Both the position numbers and the translations under genes were made by a program. 64,000 bases of DNA from Actinomycetes bacterium (GTDB taxonomy: Bacteria > Actinomycetota > Aquicultoria > Aquicultorales > Aquicultoraceae), in assembly GCA_021794835.1 (NCBI GenBank), contig JAJYQA010000019.1:1-64000 (forward strand), in the 5' to 3' direction. Numbering within the stretch: position 1 is the first letter of the stretch; each line of letters opens with the position of its first letter. Positions 52,413-61,307 of the stretch are shown here, in pieces. Below the pieces are notes generated by a model. It searched no databases. It was not told the DNA's origin and worked only from the letters and a program-made list of their open reading frames with translations.

Positions 52413-53735
52413 ATGATCGAAATTCCAGTTTACAGCAATACGCAGAAAGACATCGTAAGAAAAATCAGTGGGGAAGCGAGGAGTTCAAGCTGGAGAGACT
52501 GGAGATGGCAGGTAAGAAATTCAATTAAGGATATAGATACGTTTGAAAAACTGCTCGGTATCAAGTTTAGCAATAAGCAAAGAGAAAAACTTGAGCTTAC
52601 AACAGGCAAGTTCCCATTATCTATTACTCCATATTATTTATCCCTGATCAACGCTGAGGATTATGAAAACGATCCTATTTTTAAACAAGCTTTTCCTTCA
52701 CCGCTGGAGTTAAGGATTAGCAAGCATGACGTGAAAGACCCCCTAGCCGAGGATAAAGATAGCCCGGTTCCTGGTATAACCCATCGCTATCCAGATAGGG
52801 TGCTGTTTCATGTAAGCAATATATGCTCCATGTACTGTAGGCATTGCACAAGAAAGAGAAAAGTCGGAGATAGAGACTTTACCCCCGACAGGGATGAAGT
52901 TAGCAAAGGCCTTAACTACATCGGGAGCAACCCGGTTGTGCGCGACGTTCTGCTGTCGGGTGGCGATCCCTTTATGCTTCCCGACAGTTACCTTGACTGG
53001 ATATTAACGAAACTGGGAGAAATTCCTCACGTTCAGGTCGTGCGCATAGGCACCAGGATGCCTGTCGTTTTACCTTATCGCATAACAGATGAGCTGGTAG
53101 CCATACTAAAAAAACATCACCCTGTATGGATCAACACACATTTTAATCATCCAAGAGAAATCACGGCTTCTTCACGGGAGGCCTTGCAAAAGCTTGCGGA
53201 TGCGGGAATTCCCCTGGGCAATCAGTCTGTGTTGCTGGCAGGTGTTAACGATTGCCCCAGGATAATGAAAGCACTCGTGCATAAGCTGGTAGAAAACAGG
53301 GTACGGCCGTATTACTTATATCAATGCGACCTATCAGAAGGGTTGTCTCACTTTCGCACCCCAATAGGTAAGGGGATTGAAATAATGGAGAGTCTTATCG
53401 GCCACACAAGTGGCTTTGCAGTTCCGACTTATGTTGTCGATGCGCCCGGCGGAGGGGGAAAGATCCCGGTTCTGCCAAACTATATGGTCTCTCTGTCCAC
53501 CAACAAAGTTGTGCTGCGAAACTATGAGGGGGTTATCACAGTATACAAAGAACCGGATAGTTATGAACCGGTTTTTTGCAACAGGGAGTGTGGGGATTGC
53601 AAGTTGCAGCTGAGGCTCGATGAGAGCGAGGAGTTTAACGCGGTCGGTGTCGAGAAACTTCTTTCCGACTACGATAGGACTACCTCGCTTGTCCCCAAAA
53701 ATAACGATCGGATGGATAGAAGAGACGATGAGTGA
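52413..53735 (+). CDS. ablA: Lysine 2,3-aminomutase
   Basis: A 440-residue radical-SAM, PLP-dependent enzyme that turns L-lysine into beta-lysine. The CX3CX2C motif reads [13 protein letters not shown] near residue 137. GGDPFMLPD binds [14 protein letters not shown] near 345 holds the PLP lysine, and the C-terminal zinc cysteines are in CNRECGDC. The start has an unusually close ribosome site. It overlaps ablB by eight bases. Together they make N-epsilon-acetyl-beta-lysine, a compatible solute, which fits control by a c-di-AMP riboswitch upstream. Confidence 0.95.
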   Translation: MIEIPVYSNTQKDIVRKISGEARSSSWRDWRWQVRNSIKDIDTFEKLLGIKFSNKQREKLELTTGKFPLSITPYYLSLINAEDYENDPIFKQAFPSPLELRISKHDVKDPLAEDKDSPVPGITHRYPDRVLFHVSNICSMYCRHCTRKRKVGDRDFTPDRDEVSKGLNYIGSNPVVRDVLLSGGDPFMLPDSYLDWILTKLGEIPHVQVVRIGTRMPVVLPYRITDELVAILKKHHPVWINTHFNHPREITASSREALQKLADAGIPLGNQSVLLAGVNDCPRIMKALVHKLVENRVRPYYLYQCDLSEGLSHFRTPIGKGIEIMESLIGHTSGFAVPTYVVDAPGGGGKIPVLPNYMVSLSTNKVVLRNYEGVITVYKEPDSYEPVFCNRECGDCKLQLRLDESEEFNAVGVEKLLSDYDRTTSLVPKNNDRMDRRDDE

Positions 53736-54567
53736 TTCTATAGAAAGGCTTGGCAAATCCATTATCCAGCACGGTAAATATAACGATCGGATATACTTGA
53801 TGAAGCTTGTCAGAGATGACTTTCCGGTCATTGTCAAAGAGCTCGATGGCTTGGCTAAATCCAGGCATTACTCTAAAATATTCGCCAAAGTGCCCGCATT
53901 TGCCAAGGACATATTGGTGGAAAACGGCTATGACATAGAAGCATACGTGCCGGGCTTCTTTAACGGAGATGAGGATGCTTACCTTATGAGTAAATATCTA
54001 TCCCTGCGAAGACGGTACATCTACGCCAAAAATGTGCTTGATGAGGTTCTTATACGCGCCAGGTCAAAATTAGCCGATCAAACAATAACGAGCCTTCCTG
54101 CGGGATACCGGTGTGATTTGCTTAGCACGTCAGAAGTATTCAAGATGGCGAAGCTCTACCGGAGGGTGTTTACGACCTATCCCTTTCCGATCTATGACCC
54201 GGATTACCTCTTGAAAACAATGGCTAGGGACGTGACTTATTTCGGCATATATCAAGGTGACCAAATCGTAGCGCTGGCCTCCTCGGAAGTCGATATCGAC
54301 TCAAAGAATGTTGAGATGACCGATTTTGCCACCTTACCGGAGCATAGAGGGCATGGATTTGCCGTTTACCTGCTTCGTGAGATGGAAGGTGCAATGCGCA
54401 AAAGAGGAGCTATAACCGCGTACACAATCGCTAGAGCCACCTCATATGGGATAAATGCTACCTTCGCCAAAATGGGATACCAATACGGTGGAACTCTGGT
54501 AAATAACACCAATATCTCCGGTAACTTGGAGAGCATGAATGTTTGGTACAAGACTCTTATGGCGTAG
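53728..54567 (+). CDS. ablB: Beta-lysine N-acetyltransferase
   Basis: 279 residues from ATG 53728 inside the end of ablA; an earlier in-frame start would only add antisense-like residues. The C-terminal half is a GNAT acetyltransferase ([21 protein letters not shown], the Q/RxxGxG/A acetyl-CoA loop), and the N-terminal half is the AblB-specific region ([31 protein letters not shown]). It acetylates the epsilon-amino group of beta-lysine. No further gene seems to belong to this operon. Confidence 0.92.
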   Translation: MSDSIERLGKSIIQHGKYNDRIYLMKLVRDDFPVIVKELDGLAKSRHYSKIFAKVPAFAKDILVENGYDIEAYVPGFFNGDEDAYLMSKYLSLRRRYIYAKNVLDEVLIRARSKLADQTITSLPAGYRCDLLSTSEVFKMAKLYRRVFTTYPFPIYDPDYLLKTMARDVTYFGIYQGDQIVALASSEVDIDSKNVEMTDFATLPEHRGHGFAVYLLREMEGAMRKRGAITAYTIARATSYGINATFAKMGYQYGGTLVNNTNISGNLESMNVWYKTLMA

Positions 54568-54742
54568 CCTAGAGCACATACAAGAGCCAAAATGATCCCA
54601 GCTAGACCCCTCTGAATCCAAATGTTGTAGGAGACACGATAAGTGCCATGCCGATTACTGCAGATTCGGATGTAGGCACCCATCTTACTTCTCAAAAATG
54701 CATGAGTCCTTATATATTACCCCAATGAAGGAGATGCGGCAG

Positions 54743-54946
54743 ATGTTATTACTAATTTTCATAGCGTTAGCAGTAGTAGTTGGATATTTTAAAGGTGGCG
54801 GAACAGGCAATATCTCCCAGATAAGACTTCGTTTTGGTTCATTGATAATTATAGCTCTCAGTGTTAAAGTCATTCTCCTTATACAGGGGTATCCGTTTGC
54901 AATCTCATCCCCCAAGTTAGCTATAGTCGCCCACACCTTCTCATAG
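54743..54946 (+). pseudogene. DUF5317-like membrane protein, truncated
   Basis: From ATG 54743, with a GAAGGAGA site upstream, about 67 residues: MLLLIFIALAVVVGYFKGGGTGNISQIRLRFGSLIIIALSVKVILL. This is the N-terminal third of DUF5317-type proteins, which normally have about 180 residues and five helices. A stop at 54944-54946 ends it and no continuation is found in other frames. Unknown function. Between it and purH only repeats and a promoter are seen. Confidence 0.55.
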
Positions 54947-55084
54947 GTAAGTCACAAGCCAAGACAACGTTACCGCCCAAAACACACCTTTCAAATAGGC
55001 ACAAGTGGCCAATAGTTTTAGTTAAGAGGGCAGGATAACCCGGTGTTAGTGTCGAATAAATATCGGTGAATGGGTGAATAGGAC

Positions 55085-55103
55085 GTTGCCCGATTTATCG
55101 GGC
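55085..55103. repeat. Dispersed hairpin repeat (GTTGCCCGATTTATCGGGC)
   Basis: The best-formed copy of the small palindromic family also present at 30052-30069, 30091-30108 and 34077-34094. It can fold as GCCCGAT/ATCGGGC. Confidence 0.65.
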
Positions 55104-55151
55104 GCGCACTGGCAGAACGGTGAAATTGTGGATGGATAGATAGGATAAGTT

Positions 55152-55181
55152 CCTTCCCTTGAGGGGGAGGTTAGGTGGGGG
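55152..55181. repeat. Dispersed CCCTTGAGGGGGAGG repeat
   Basis: Second copy of the intergenic repeat at 35861-35889, with TTAGGTGGGGG in place of TTAGGGGAGG at the right side. Confidence 0.5.
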
Positions 55182-55270
55182 TGAACCCACGTCACTTGCT
55201 TTCATTGACTTTGGTGCTGAGTAACTGCTATTTATCTACGTGGCGACCGCCAAAACCTCAAACAATGTTC

Positions 55271-55299
55271 TTAAACAATCCCCGACTATGCAGTATAAT
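55271..55299 (+). promoter_or_regulatory. purH promoter
   Basis: TTAAAC (55271-55276), a 17-base spacer and a perfect TATAAT (55294-55299), followed by a leader of about 35 bases with CAGGAGGCGG before the ATG. No purine riboswitch is seen. Confidence 0.5.
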
Positions 55300-55340
55300 C
55301 AGGGATGATATGTTTAGTCATTAGATACAGGAGGCGGTAC

Positions 55341-56900
55341 ATGATCGACAAAATCAAAATCAAACGGGCGATAATAAGCGTCTCTGATAAAACAGGCGTG
55401 GTGGAGTTTGCCAAGGGACTAAAAGAATTTGGGGTTGAGATTCTTTCGACCGGCGGCACCGCTAAGGCTTTAAGAGATGCAGAAATAGAGGTAGTTGAGG
55501 TATCCGACTACACAGGGTTTCCCGAGATGATGGAGGGCCGCGTTAAGACCCTGCACCCCAAGATTGCAGGCAGCATCTTGGCCGACCGCAGGAAAGAAGA
55601 GCACATGAGGCAGATCAAGGAGGCCGGTATCGAACCGATCGACCTGGTCTGCGTAAATCTCTATCCCTTTGCGGCGACCATCGCTAAAGCCGATGTCACG
55701 CTGGACGAGGCGATTGAAAATATAGATATCGGCGGGCCCACAATGATAAGAGCGGCCGCCAAGAATTTTGAAGGCGTTGCGGTTGTTGTAGAGTCCCCCT
55801 GGTATACCAGGATTTTAGACGAGATGCGCTCAAACGACGGTGCGCTATCTCGTGATACCCGCTTTGCGCTTTGCAAAGACGCCTTCAAGCACACCGCGAT
55901 GTACGACGCAACAATTGCCCAGTGGCTGACCGTCTATGAGGCAAAAGAGGAGTTCCCGGAAGTTGCGGTCTATGTCTTTGAGAAGATAATGAACACCCGC
56001 TATGGCGAGAACCCACACCAGAAGGCGGCCTACTACCGCCAGGCGGGCGCACCGGATGACACCCTGGTAAACTTCAAGCAAATCCACGGCAAGGAGCTCT
56101 CATACAACAACATTCTGGATATGAACTCGGCTTGGGCACTGGTTACTGAATTTGAGGAACCGGCCTGCGCTATCATCAAACACAATAACCCCTGCGGCTG
56201 TGCCATTGGGCGCGACCTCTCCGAGGCGTACCAAAGAGCCTACGAGAGCGATACCGTCTCGGCCTTTGGCGGCATTGTCGCCTTAAACCAGCTTGTCGAT
56301 AAAGCTACAGCCGAGGAGATGGCAAAAATATTTATCGAGGTTGTAATTGCCCCAGGCTACTCCCAGGAGGCCCTGGATGTTCTAACCAAAAAGGCCAACC
56401 TTCGTTTGATCGATACCGGCGGCGTCACCAGGATGGATTACTTTGACCACGATATCCGGCGCGTAAGCGGCGGCGTGCTTATTCAGAACTTCGACAACAT
56501 CGAGGAGTCGGTAGCCAACTGGCGTGTGGTAAGTGAAGCCGAACCAACCGAAGGCCAGTTAAGGGACATGGCATTTGCCTGGAAAGTTGCCAAGCACGTC
56601 AAATCAAATGCCATTATTTATGTAAAAGATCAGGCAACCGTCGGGGTCGGGGCCGGCCAGATGAGCCGGGTAGACTCCACCTGGCTGGGGGCACACAAGG
56701 GCGGCGATAAGGTGAAGGGCGCGGTTGTGGCATCCGATGCCTTCTTCCCGTTTAGGGACGGTCTTGATGCGGCGGTTTCGGCCGGAGCAGCGGCGATTGT
56801 TGAGCCGGGCGGTTCAATTCACGACGATGAGGTTATCCAAGCTGCCAACGAGCACGGAATCCCGCTGGTATTTACAGGTATTCGTCATTTTCGCCACTAG
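55341..56900 (+). CDS. purH: Bifunctional AICAR formyltransferase/IMP cyclohydrolase
   Basis: 519 residues from ATG 55341, chosen by the AGGAGG site; a longer frame from 55305 lacks one. The N-terminal IMP cyclohydrolase (RAIISVSDKTGVVEFAKGL, STGGTAKAL, HPKIAGSIL) and C-terminal AICAR transformylase (KHNNPCGCAIG, SDTVSAFGG, GAGQMSRVDS) are intact. It performs the last two steps of IMP synthesis and uses formyl-THF, a compound also made by fhs in the neighbouring block. The length is normal. Confidence 0.97.
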   Translation: MIDKIKIKRAIISVSDKTGVVEFAKGLKEFGVEILSTGGTAKALRDAEIEVVEVSDYTGFPEMMEGRVKTLHPKIAGSILADRRKEEHMRQIKEAGIEPIDLVCVNLYPFAATIAKADVTLDEAIENIDIGGPTMIRAAAKNFEGVAVVVESPWYTRILDEMRSNDGALSRDTRFALCKDAFKHTAMYDATIAQWLTVYEAKEEFPEVAVYVFEKIMNTRYGENPHQKAAYYRQAGAPDDTLVNFKQIHGKELSYNNILDMNSAWALVTEFEEPACAIIKHNNPCGCAIGRDLSEAYQRAYESDTVSAFGGIVALNQLVDKATAEEMAKIFIEVVIAPGYSQEALDVLTKKANLRLIDTGGVTRMDYFDHDIRRVSGGVLIQNFDNIEESVANWRVVSEAEPTEGQLRDMAFAWKVAKHVKSNAIIYVKDQATVGVGAGQMSRVDSTWLGAHKGGDKVKGAVVASDAFFPFRDGLDAAVSAGAAAIVEPGGSIHDDEVIQAANEHGIPLVFTGIRHFRH

Positions 56901-56945
56901 TGGCAGACGCGTAACATCGGTGGGCTTTACGCCCGCCTTGCACAA

Positions 56946-56974
56946 TTGACATCAAGCTTTAGCTGTAGTATCAT
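56946..56974 (+). promoter_or_regulatory. tRNA operon promoter
   Basis: TTGACA (56946-56951), a 17-base spacer and TATCAT (56969-56974), 69 bases before tRNA-Lys. A hairpin GTAGCGG...CCGCTAC follows at 56984-57010. Confidence 0.6.
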
Positions 56975-57043
56975 AACTTTGCTGTAGCGGTTCCGCTGAT
57001 GTTCCGCTACAATATTTTTGTCTTGATCTTGGAAAATCTTTCT

Positions 57044-57119
57044 GGGCCGTTAGCTCAGCTGGTAGAGCACCGGACTTTTAATCCGGGTGTCGAAGGTTCG
57101 AATCCTTCACGGCTCACCA
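57044..57119 (+). tRNA. tRNA-Lys (anticodon TTT)
   Basis: Seven-pair acceptor stem GGGCCGT/ACGGCTC, anticodon loop CTTTTAA, T-loop GGTTCGAATCC, discriminator A and encoded CCA. 76 bases. Confidence 0.97.
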
Positions 57120-57253
57120 ATTCAGAAACAAGAGACAAGAAACCAGAAATAAGAAATAAGAGACCAGAGATCAGATATGAGGTCTAAAGCATAAAGTTAA
57201 AATCTGGTTTCTGAAGGGCCGAAGGCCCGTCCTTGTTTCTAGTTTCTGATTTT
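57120..57253. repeat. tRNA spacer with inverted repeat arms
   Basis: Left part CAGAAACAAGAGACAAGAAACCAG is matched, imperfectly, by the complement of CTGGTTTCTG...CTTGTTTCTAGTTTCTG on the right. An inner stem GGGCC-GAA-GGCCC stands near 57224-57236. The next spacer (57327-57468) has the same design with AGAAATTAGAAAG and TTTTCTAATCTCT. Confidence 0.5.
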
Positions 57254-57326
57254 GCCCCCATCGTCTAGAGGCCTAGGACACAGCCCTTTCAAGGCTGCGG
57301 CGGGGATTCGAATTCCCCTGGGGGCA
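57254..57326 (+). tRNA. tRNA-Glu (anticodon TTC)
   Basis: Acceptor GCCCCCA/TGGGGGC, anticodon stem CAGCC/GGCTG around loop CTTTCAA, T-arm GGGGATTCGAATTCCCC. CCA is not encoded. 73 bases. Confidence 0.96.
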
Positions 57327-57468
57327 CAAAATCACCTTCGGTGATTTTAGAGAGTAGAAATTAGAAAGTAGATAGTAGATTGAATTATTAAAGGAAGAGT
57401 TTGAAAGGTGAGGGTTTAATTACTCAAAACCAATTTCACTCGGTCTAATCTCTATTTTCTAATCTCTA

Positions 57469-57543
57469 GGGAGTTTAGCTCAGCGGGAGAGCACCTGCCT
57501 TACAAGCAGGGGGTCAGTGGTTCAAATCCACTAACTCCCACCA
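57469..57543 (+). tRNA. tRNA-Val (anticodon TAC)
   Basis: Acceptor GGGAGTT/AACTCCC, anticodon stem CCTGC/GCAGG around CTTACAA, T-loop GGTTCAAATCC and encoded CCA. 75 bases. Recombinase-derived sequence begins directly after its 3' end. Confidence 0.97.
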
Positions 57544-57903
57544 AGTTGTTCTTATTTGAACCAGGGGAATAAACAGCATCAAAGAGGTCGGCAAACTCAT
57601 ACTTGCTGATCTTTTTGTTTTTGACGTAAATCTTTCTAAAGAACACTTGGTTAAATATCCTTTTGGTTTTTGGAGAGCCTTTGGTATAGCCCAGCTGACA
57701 AAATTTGAGACCATCTTAAGTATAAGGTCAATCTTTTCCTCGATAGAGTCGTTCTCAAAAGACAAGGATTCAAGCCTAATTTCAGAATCTGCGATGTCGC
57801 TATTTAACTGTTCTTATTTTCTCTTTAAAAGATCAACAGTAATAGCTTCGGCTAGATAAGCTTCAAGGAGGCGTTCTCGTTCTTTACAATCCTGATTTGC
57901 CAT
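57544..57903 (-). pseudogene. Serine recombinase C-terminal remnant
   Basis: The minus strand from ATG 57903 reads MANQDCKERERLLEAYLAEAITVDLLKRK, a TAA stop at 57814-57816 where Gln is expected, then EQLNSDIADSEIRLESL and on to NFVSWAIPKAL...SLMLFIPLVQIRTTW. This is the coiled-coil and C-terminal end of a large serine recombinase (resolvase/integrase type). The catalytic domain is absent. The end abuts the tRNA-Val 3' end. It is a relic of a mobile element; 57904-58182 holds a LexA-type promoter and nothing else. Confidence 0.7.
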
Positions 57904-57988
57904 GTCAGAAATCGGTGGTCGATTTACTCCGACAGGGTGGTCGCGATGGGGCGAAATTTACAAATGTTCAAAGAAAGCGGTAATTAAG

Positions 57989-58017
57989 CTATAGGGAACA
58001 TATGTTCTATTAGCCAA
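57989..58017 (-). promoter_or_regulatory. Promoter-like LexA box, minus strand
   Basis: GAACATATGTTC (57996-58007) is a perfect LexA-type palindrome. On the minus strand it lies between TTGGCT (58017-58012) and CTATAG (57994-57989), a 17-base spacer. Transcription would run into the recombinase remnant. In the other direction the next gene begins at 58183 with no clear promoter. Confidence 0.6.
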
Positions 58018-58182
58018 TAGCTTGAACCTTTGCATGAACCTTTACAATTATTAGATGCATTTAATTAGATGCATTTAAAGTAATTGACATATCTCCCAGA
58101 AGAGCTAACAATAGTTTTTAAACGTTAAGGCAACTTGCAAGTGTGACATAAGTAGCTGGGAGCTATATATAAAAAGACTTAA

Positions 58183-59973
58183 ATGAGAAGATTGTTGGAT
58201 AAGACAAAGTACCTTAACTCTCTCCGGGCAATTAAAGCCGAGTACGTTTTAGTCTCTATGCTTACTCTAAGCATATACCTAACGCTTATCATTTTCCGTG
58301 CTCTAGATGATAACAGCCTTACCTCATGGCATTGGGTGTTTACCAGAATTAATTCGAATAAGATATTTTTAATATTAATTATTGGTATTGTAATTGCCTA
58401 CGTACTTTCTAGGATTTCGTTCCTCGAGCGGTATCCTGTCCCTTTTCTTTTTCTCGCTTCGTTTGCTGTTGCTGCACTCTGCTGGGGAACACCAGAGGTC
58501 ATCGTGGACGCCTCCAGATATTTTACGCAGGCCAAGTATCTCGAAATTTACGGAATTGGATATTTTTTCAGGGAGTGGGGCTACAATATTGTAGCCTGGA
58601 CCGATTTACCGCTTATTCCTTTTCTTTACGGTCTTATTTTTAAGCTTCTGGGAGAATCCAGGATTTATATCCAAATATTCATAACCTTTCTCTTCTCCAG
58701 CACGGTTGTGCTTACTTACTGGATTGGGAAAGCACTATGGGACGAAAACGTTGGCTTCTTTGGCGGGTTACTTTTGCTGGGCATTCCCTATATTTTTACC
58801 CAGGTGCCGCTTATGCTTGTTGATGTGCCGACAATGTTCTTTTTTACGCTTGCGGTTTTTGCTTTTATCAAAGTGCTTGAGGATGGCGGTGCCTGGATAA
58901 TCGTGCTTTCCGCTATCGCCATATTTCTTGCTTTCTTTTCCAAGTATTCAACTTGGCCTATGCTTTCGGTTTTAACGGTTATATCCCTTGTTTATTTCCA
59001 TGCAGCGGGAAGACAGGAGGGAGAGTTTTCTAAAAAGTCACGCCTTTTTAAGTTGGTACAGCAACGCAGGGTTTTTTATAGAAGCATTGCTGTGTTTTTA
59101 ACCTCCGTTTTGCTTATAGGAATTGTGGTCTTCTTAAAGTTTGGTATTATCTCAGAACAGATCAAACTTCTAATAAGCTATCAGCAGCCTGGTTTAAAGC
59201 GATGGGGGGAAAGTTTTTACTCGACCTTCTTTTTTCAAATACATCCTTTTCTTACTGTTGCGGCGGCGTATTCTGCTTACGCCGCTTTTAAGAAAAAAGA
59301 CTTAAGATACTTGATAATTAGCTGGCTGGTGCTTCTTGTATTTTTGCTGTGGATTGAGAGGATACGCTATATCATAATGTTGTTTCCGATGCTTGCCTTG
59401 ATGGCTTCTTACGGGCTGCAGGAAATAAAAAGCAAAGACTTGAGAAAATTTATTGCTTTATGTGCTGTAATTTCCTCCTTTGTAATCGCAGTATTTGCTT
59501 ATCTTTCTTTTTTGCAGAGTATAAGCGCTGTAAATTTAAAGAATGCCGGCGAGTATTTGGATTCCACTGGTGCCAAAAACATCGAGGTTTTTACGCTGCC
59601 CTTGGAAGGATCTGTTGGCGTCAACCCGGCAGTCTCTGTCCCACTTCTGGATATTTTCGCTGCTCAAAACGTTACTTATCACTATAGCTACCCTTTACCA
59701 CCTTGGGAAAAGATTAAAACATCACCCTTGAGATTTACGTGGGAGTATAAGAATCCTCAGTACTACGACTTTAAAAATAGTAATTTTAAAGGTAATACGG
59801 TGGTCGTGATATCAGGGTTCCCAGACGAAATACTGCCAGACGGCATTGCGAAAAGGCTGGATGGCTACCGCCTATCTAAAGTATTTAAGATTTCTGCGGG
59901 GATTTTTCGCTATCGGACCATTGTAATGGTATATCAACCAACGCATATACATGATAGTTTTTATGTTCCTTAA
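58183..59973 (+). CDS. GT39/ArnT-like membrane glycosyltransferase
   Basis: A 596-residue protein with about eleven membrane helices. The pattern WGTPEVIVDASRYFTQAKYLEIYGIGYFFREWG between helices, with the acidic residue in the first loop, and DLPLIPFLYGLIFKLLGES match the GT39/PMT-2 family that transfers sugars from polyprenyl phosphate to proteins or lipids on the outer face of the membrane. The C-terminal soluble part (about 450-596) carries NAGEYLDSTGAKNIEVFTLP. No ribosome site is seen. The acceptor is unknown. Confidence 0.85.
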   Translation: MRRLLDKTKYLNSLRAIKAEYVLVSMLTLSIYLTLIIFRALDDNSLTSWHWVFTRINSNKIFLILIIGIVIAYVLSRISFLERYPVPFLFLASFAVAALCWGTPEVIVDASRYFTQAKYLEIYGIGYFFREWGYNIVAWTDLPLIPFLYGLIFKLLGESRIYIQIFITFLFSSTVVLTYWIGKALWDENVGFFGGLLLLGIPYIFTQVPLMLVDVPTMFFFTLAVFAFIKVLEDGGAWIIVLSAIAIFLAFFSKYSTWPMLSVLTVISLVYFHAAGRQEGEFSKKSRLFKLVQQRRVFYRSIAVFLTSVLLIGIVVFLKFGIISEQIKLLISYQQPGLKRWGESFYSTFFFQIHPFLTVAAAYSAYAAFKKKDLRYLIISWLVLLVFLLWIERIRYIIMLFPMLALMASYGLQEIKSKDLRKFIALCAVISSFVIAVFAYLSFLQSISAVNLKNAGEYLDSTGAKNIEVFTLPLEGSVGVNPAVSVPLLDIFAAQNVTYHYSYPLPPWEKIKTSPLRFTWEYKNPQYYDFKNSNFKGNTVVVISGFPDEILPDGIAKRLDGYRLSKVFKISAGIFRYRTIVMVYQPTHIHDSFYVP

Positions 59974-60115
59974 CCGTTTTTTAGTTGTCATACCGGGCGC
60001 TATACCGTGGCCATCAAGATAGCTATGGGTAAATGTAAGTACAGTTTGGTTATACCTACCTGGGTATTGCAGGCGCTGCCCTTTTAAATACATCCGTACC
60101 AAGAATAATTAGAGC

Positions 60116-60145
60116 TTGACAGGATAATCGGCAAGTTGGTATATT
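60116..60145 (+). promoter_or_regulatory. Promoter of the dsrE-yeeE-tusA operon
   Basis: TTGACA (60116-60121), an 18-base spacer and TATATT (60140-60145), followed by a TAAGGAGG site at 60199-60206 before the first ATG. Confidence 0.6.
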
Positions 60146-60215
60146 TAATTAAATCCTAGTAAACCAATATGATTAATATGATAAAAAGTTATTATGATTA
60201 AGGAGGTTAACGCTT

Positions 60216-60557
60216 ATGGCAAGTTTATTTCTTGTGCTAAAAACAGCACCGGAGCAGGAGCAGCATGCGCATTTTGTCTGGAATGTAGCCCGGGCAGCGG
60301 CGGCACAGGGCCACACGGTTACAATACATGTCTTTGGGGATGGGATATACAATCTAGTACCTGGTATGGGGGGAGTGGGACCTGTAGGAATTGCTGAGTT
60401 TACGGACAAGGAAAATTTACACTTTATGTACTGTAACTACAACGTTATACAGCGGGGCTTGGAGAAACGACTCCTGGATGGCACGAGGGCAGCATCCACT
60501 ACCGATGCCGCTATGGAAGTTATGAAACATGATCGGACTCTTATTTTATCAAGGTGA
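60216..60557 (+). CDS. DsrE/TusD-like sulfur-relay protein
   Basis: A 113-residue DsrE-fold protein: ASLFLVLKTAPEQEQHAHFVWNVARAAAAQGHTVTIHVFGDGIYNL is the family start, with the DG in the conserved loop. It carries a Cys near residue 73 (FMYCNYN), which is where active DsrE/TusD cysteines sit, and the region after (RGLEKRLLDGTRAAST) matches the family. It is followed ten bases after its stop by a DsrF-like gene. In TusBCD or DsrEFH complexes it would relay persulfide sulfur from TusA. Confidence 0.82.
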   Translation: MASLFLVLKTAPEQEQHAHFVWNVARAAAAQGHTVTIHVFGDGIYNLVPGMGGVGPVGIAEFTDKENLHFMYCNYNVIQRGLEKRLLDGTRAASTTDAAMEVMKHDRTLILSR

Positions 60558-60567
60558 GGTGGTTATT

Positions 60568-60936
60568 TTGTCCGGACCTTTAAAATTTTGCACCGTTGTT
60601 CGTCAACCCCCAATTGGCAGCCGAGATTCACTGGAAGCGATACGCTTCTCTATGGGGATGACACTTTTAGGTAATGTTGCTGAGACCTACGTTGTTTTAG
60701 AAGGTGACGGAGTGTTTCATGCCCTGGATGAGTTACCAGAGAAAGTTCTAGATAGAGATACCTCTCGGATCAACGTGGTAGATAGCATAGATTTCGATGG
60801 GCAGATTTATGCCGTGCAAGAAGATTTGGCTGCCCGTGGTTTAAGTGAAAAGGATCTGATTCCTGGAGTGAAGGTTATTTCGGCGCAACAGGTAGCAGAG
60901 TTAGTAAGTCAAGCGAACACCACTCACTTTATGTAG
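60568..60936 (+). CDS. DsrF/TusC-like protein
   Basis: 122 residues from TTG 60568, chosen because AGGTGAGGTGG lies just upstream; the earlier ATG at 60529 overlaps the previous gene. KFCTVVRQPPIGSRDSLEAIRFSMGMTLL and YVVLEGDGVFHALDELPE are the DsrE/F fold. The only cysteine, near the N-terminus, is not in the usual active place, as in most DsrF/TusC subunits. It should form a hexamer with the flanking DsrE- and DsrH-like proteins. Confidence 0.8.
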   Translation: MSGPLKFCTVVRQPPIGSRDSLEAIRFSMGMTLLGNVAETYVVLEGDGVFHALDELPEKVLDRDTSRINVVDSIDFDGQIYAVQEDLAARGLSEKDLIPGVKVISAQQVAELVSQANTTHFM

Positions 60937-60966
60937 GGTTGACTTTAAGAGAGGAGAATTAGCGAT

Positions 60967-61284
60967 ATGGCGATATTATGTATTAGTGCTTTGTCGTCTG
61001 GCAGTTTTGCACGTCGAAGATGCCTTTTAGATCTGGCACACGGCTTAGTTAAACCGGATGAGAAAATTTCACTTTTGCTTTATGGTGACGGTGTTTACAA
61101 TTTGGTGGATGGTAGCCAGGCGGCGGCAGAGCTAACCAATATTCCAGCAAAAATTTATGCTATTGCGGATGATATTGTGAACCGGGGGCTGGCAGGGCGG
61201 ATTATCCCGCAGGCGCAGCAGGTTGGCTATCCCCAGGTAGTAGAGCTAATTATGGAAGCCGATCATACAATTACTGGCGTCTGA
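60967..61284 (+). CDS. DsrH/TusB-like protein
   Basis: A 105-residue protein: KISLLLYGDGVYNLVDGSQAAAEL and KIYAIADDIVNRGLAGRI followed by VVELIMEADHTITGV at the C-terminus match DsrH/TusB. Cys residues occur only in the N-terminal third (LCISAL, RRRCLLD). An AGAGGAGAA site precedes ATG. It is the third partner of the set and overlaps the leader of the transporter. Confidence 0.78.
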   Translation: MAILCISALSSGSFARRRCLLDLAHGLVKPDEKISLLLYGDGVYNLVDGSQAAAELTNIPAKIYAIADDIVNRGLAGRIIPQAQQVGYPQVVELIMEADHTITGV

Positions 61285-61307
61285 TGTTTGGAGGAGGGAT
61301 ATATATA

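Noticed and set aside
57044..57543. tRNA-Sec among the tRNA genes, given the selenocysteine enzyme
   Set aside because: The three anticodons are TTT, TTC and TAC and the arms have ordinary lengths.
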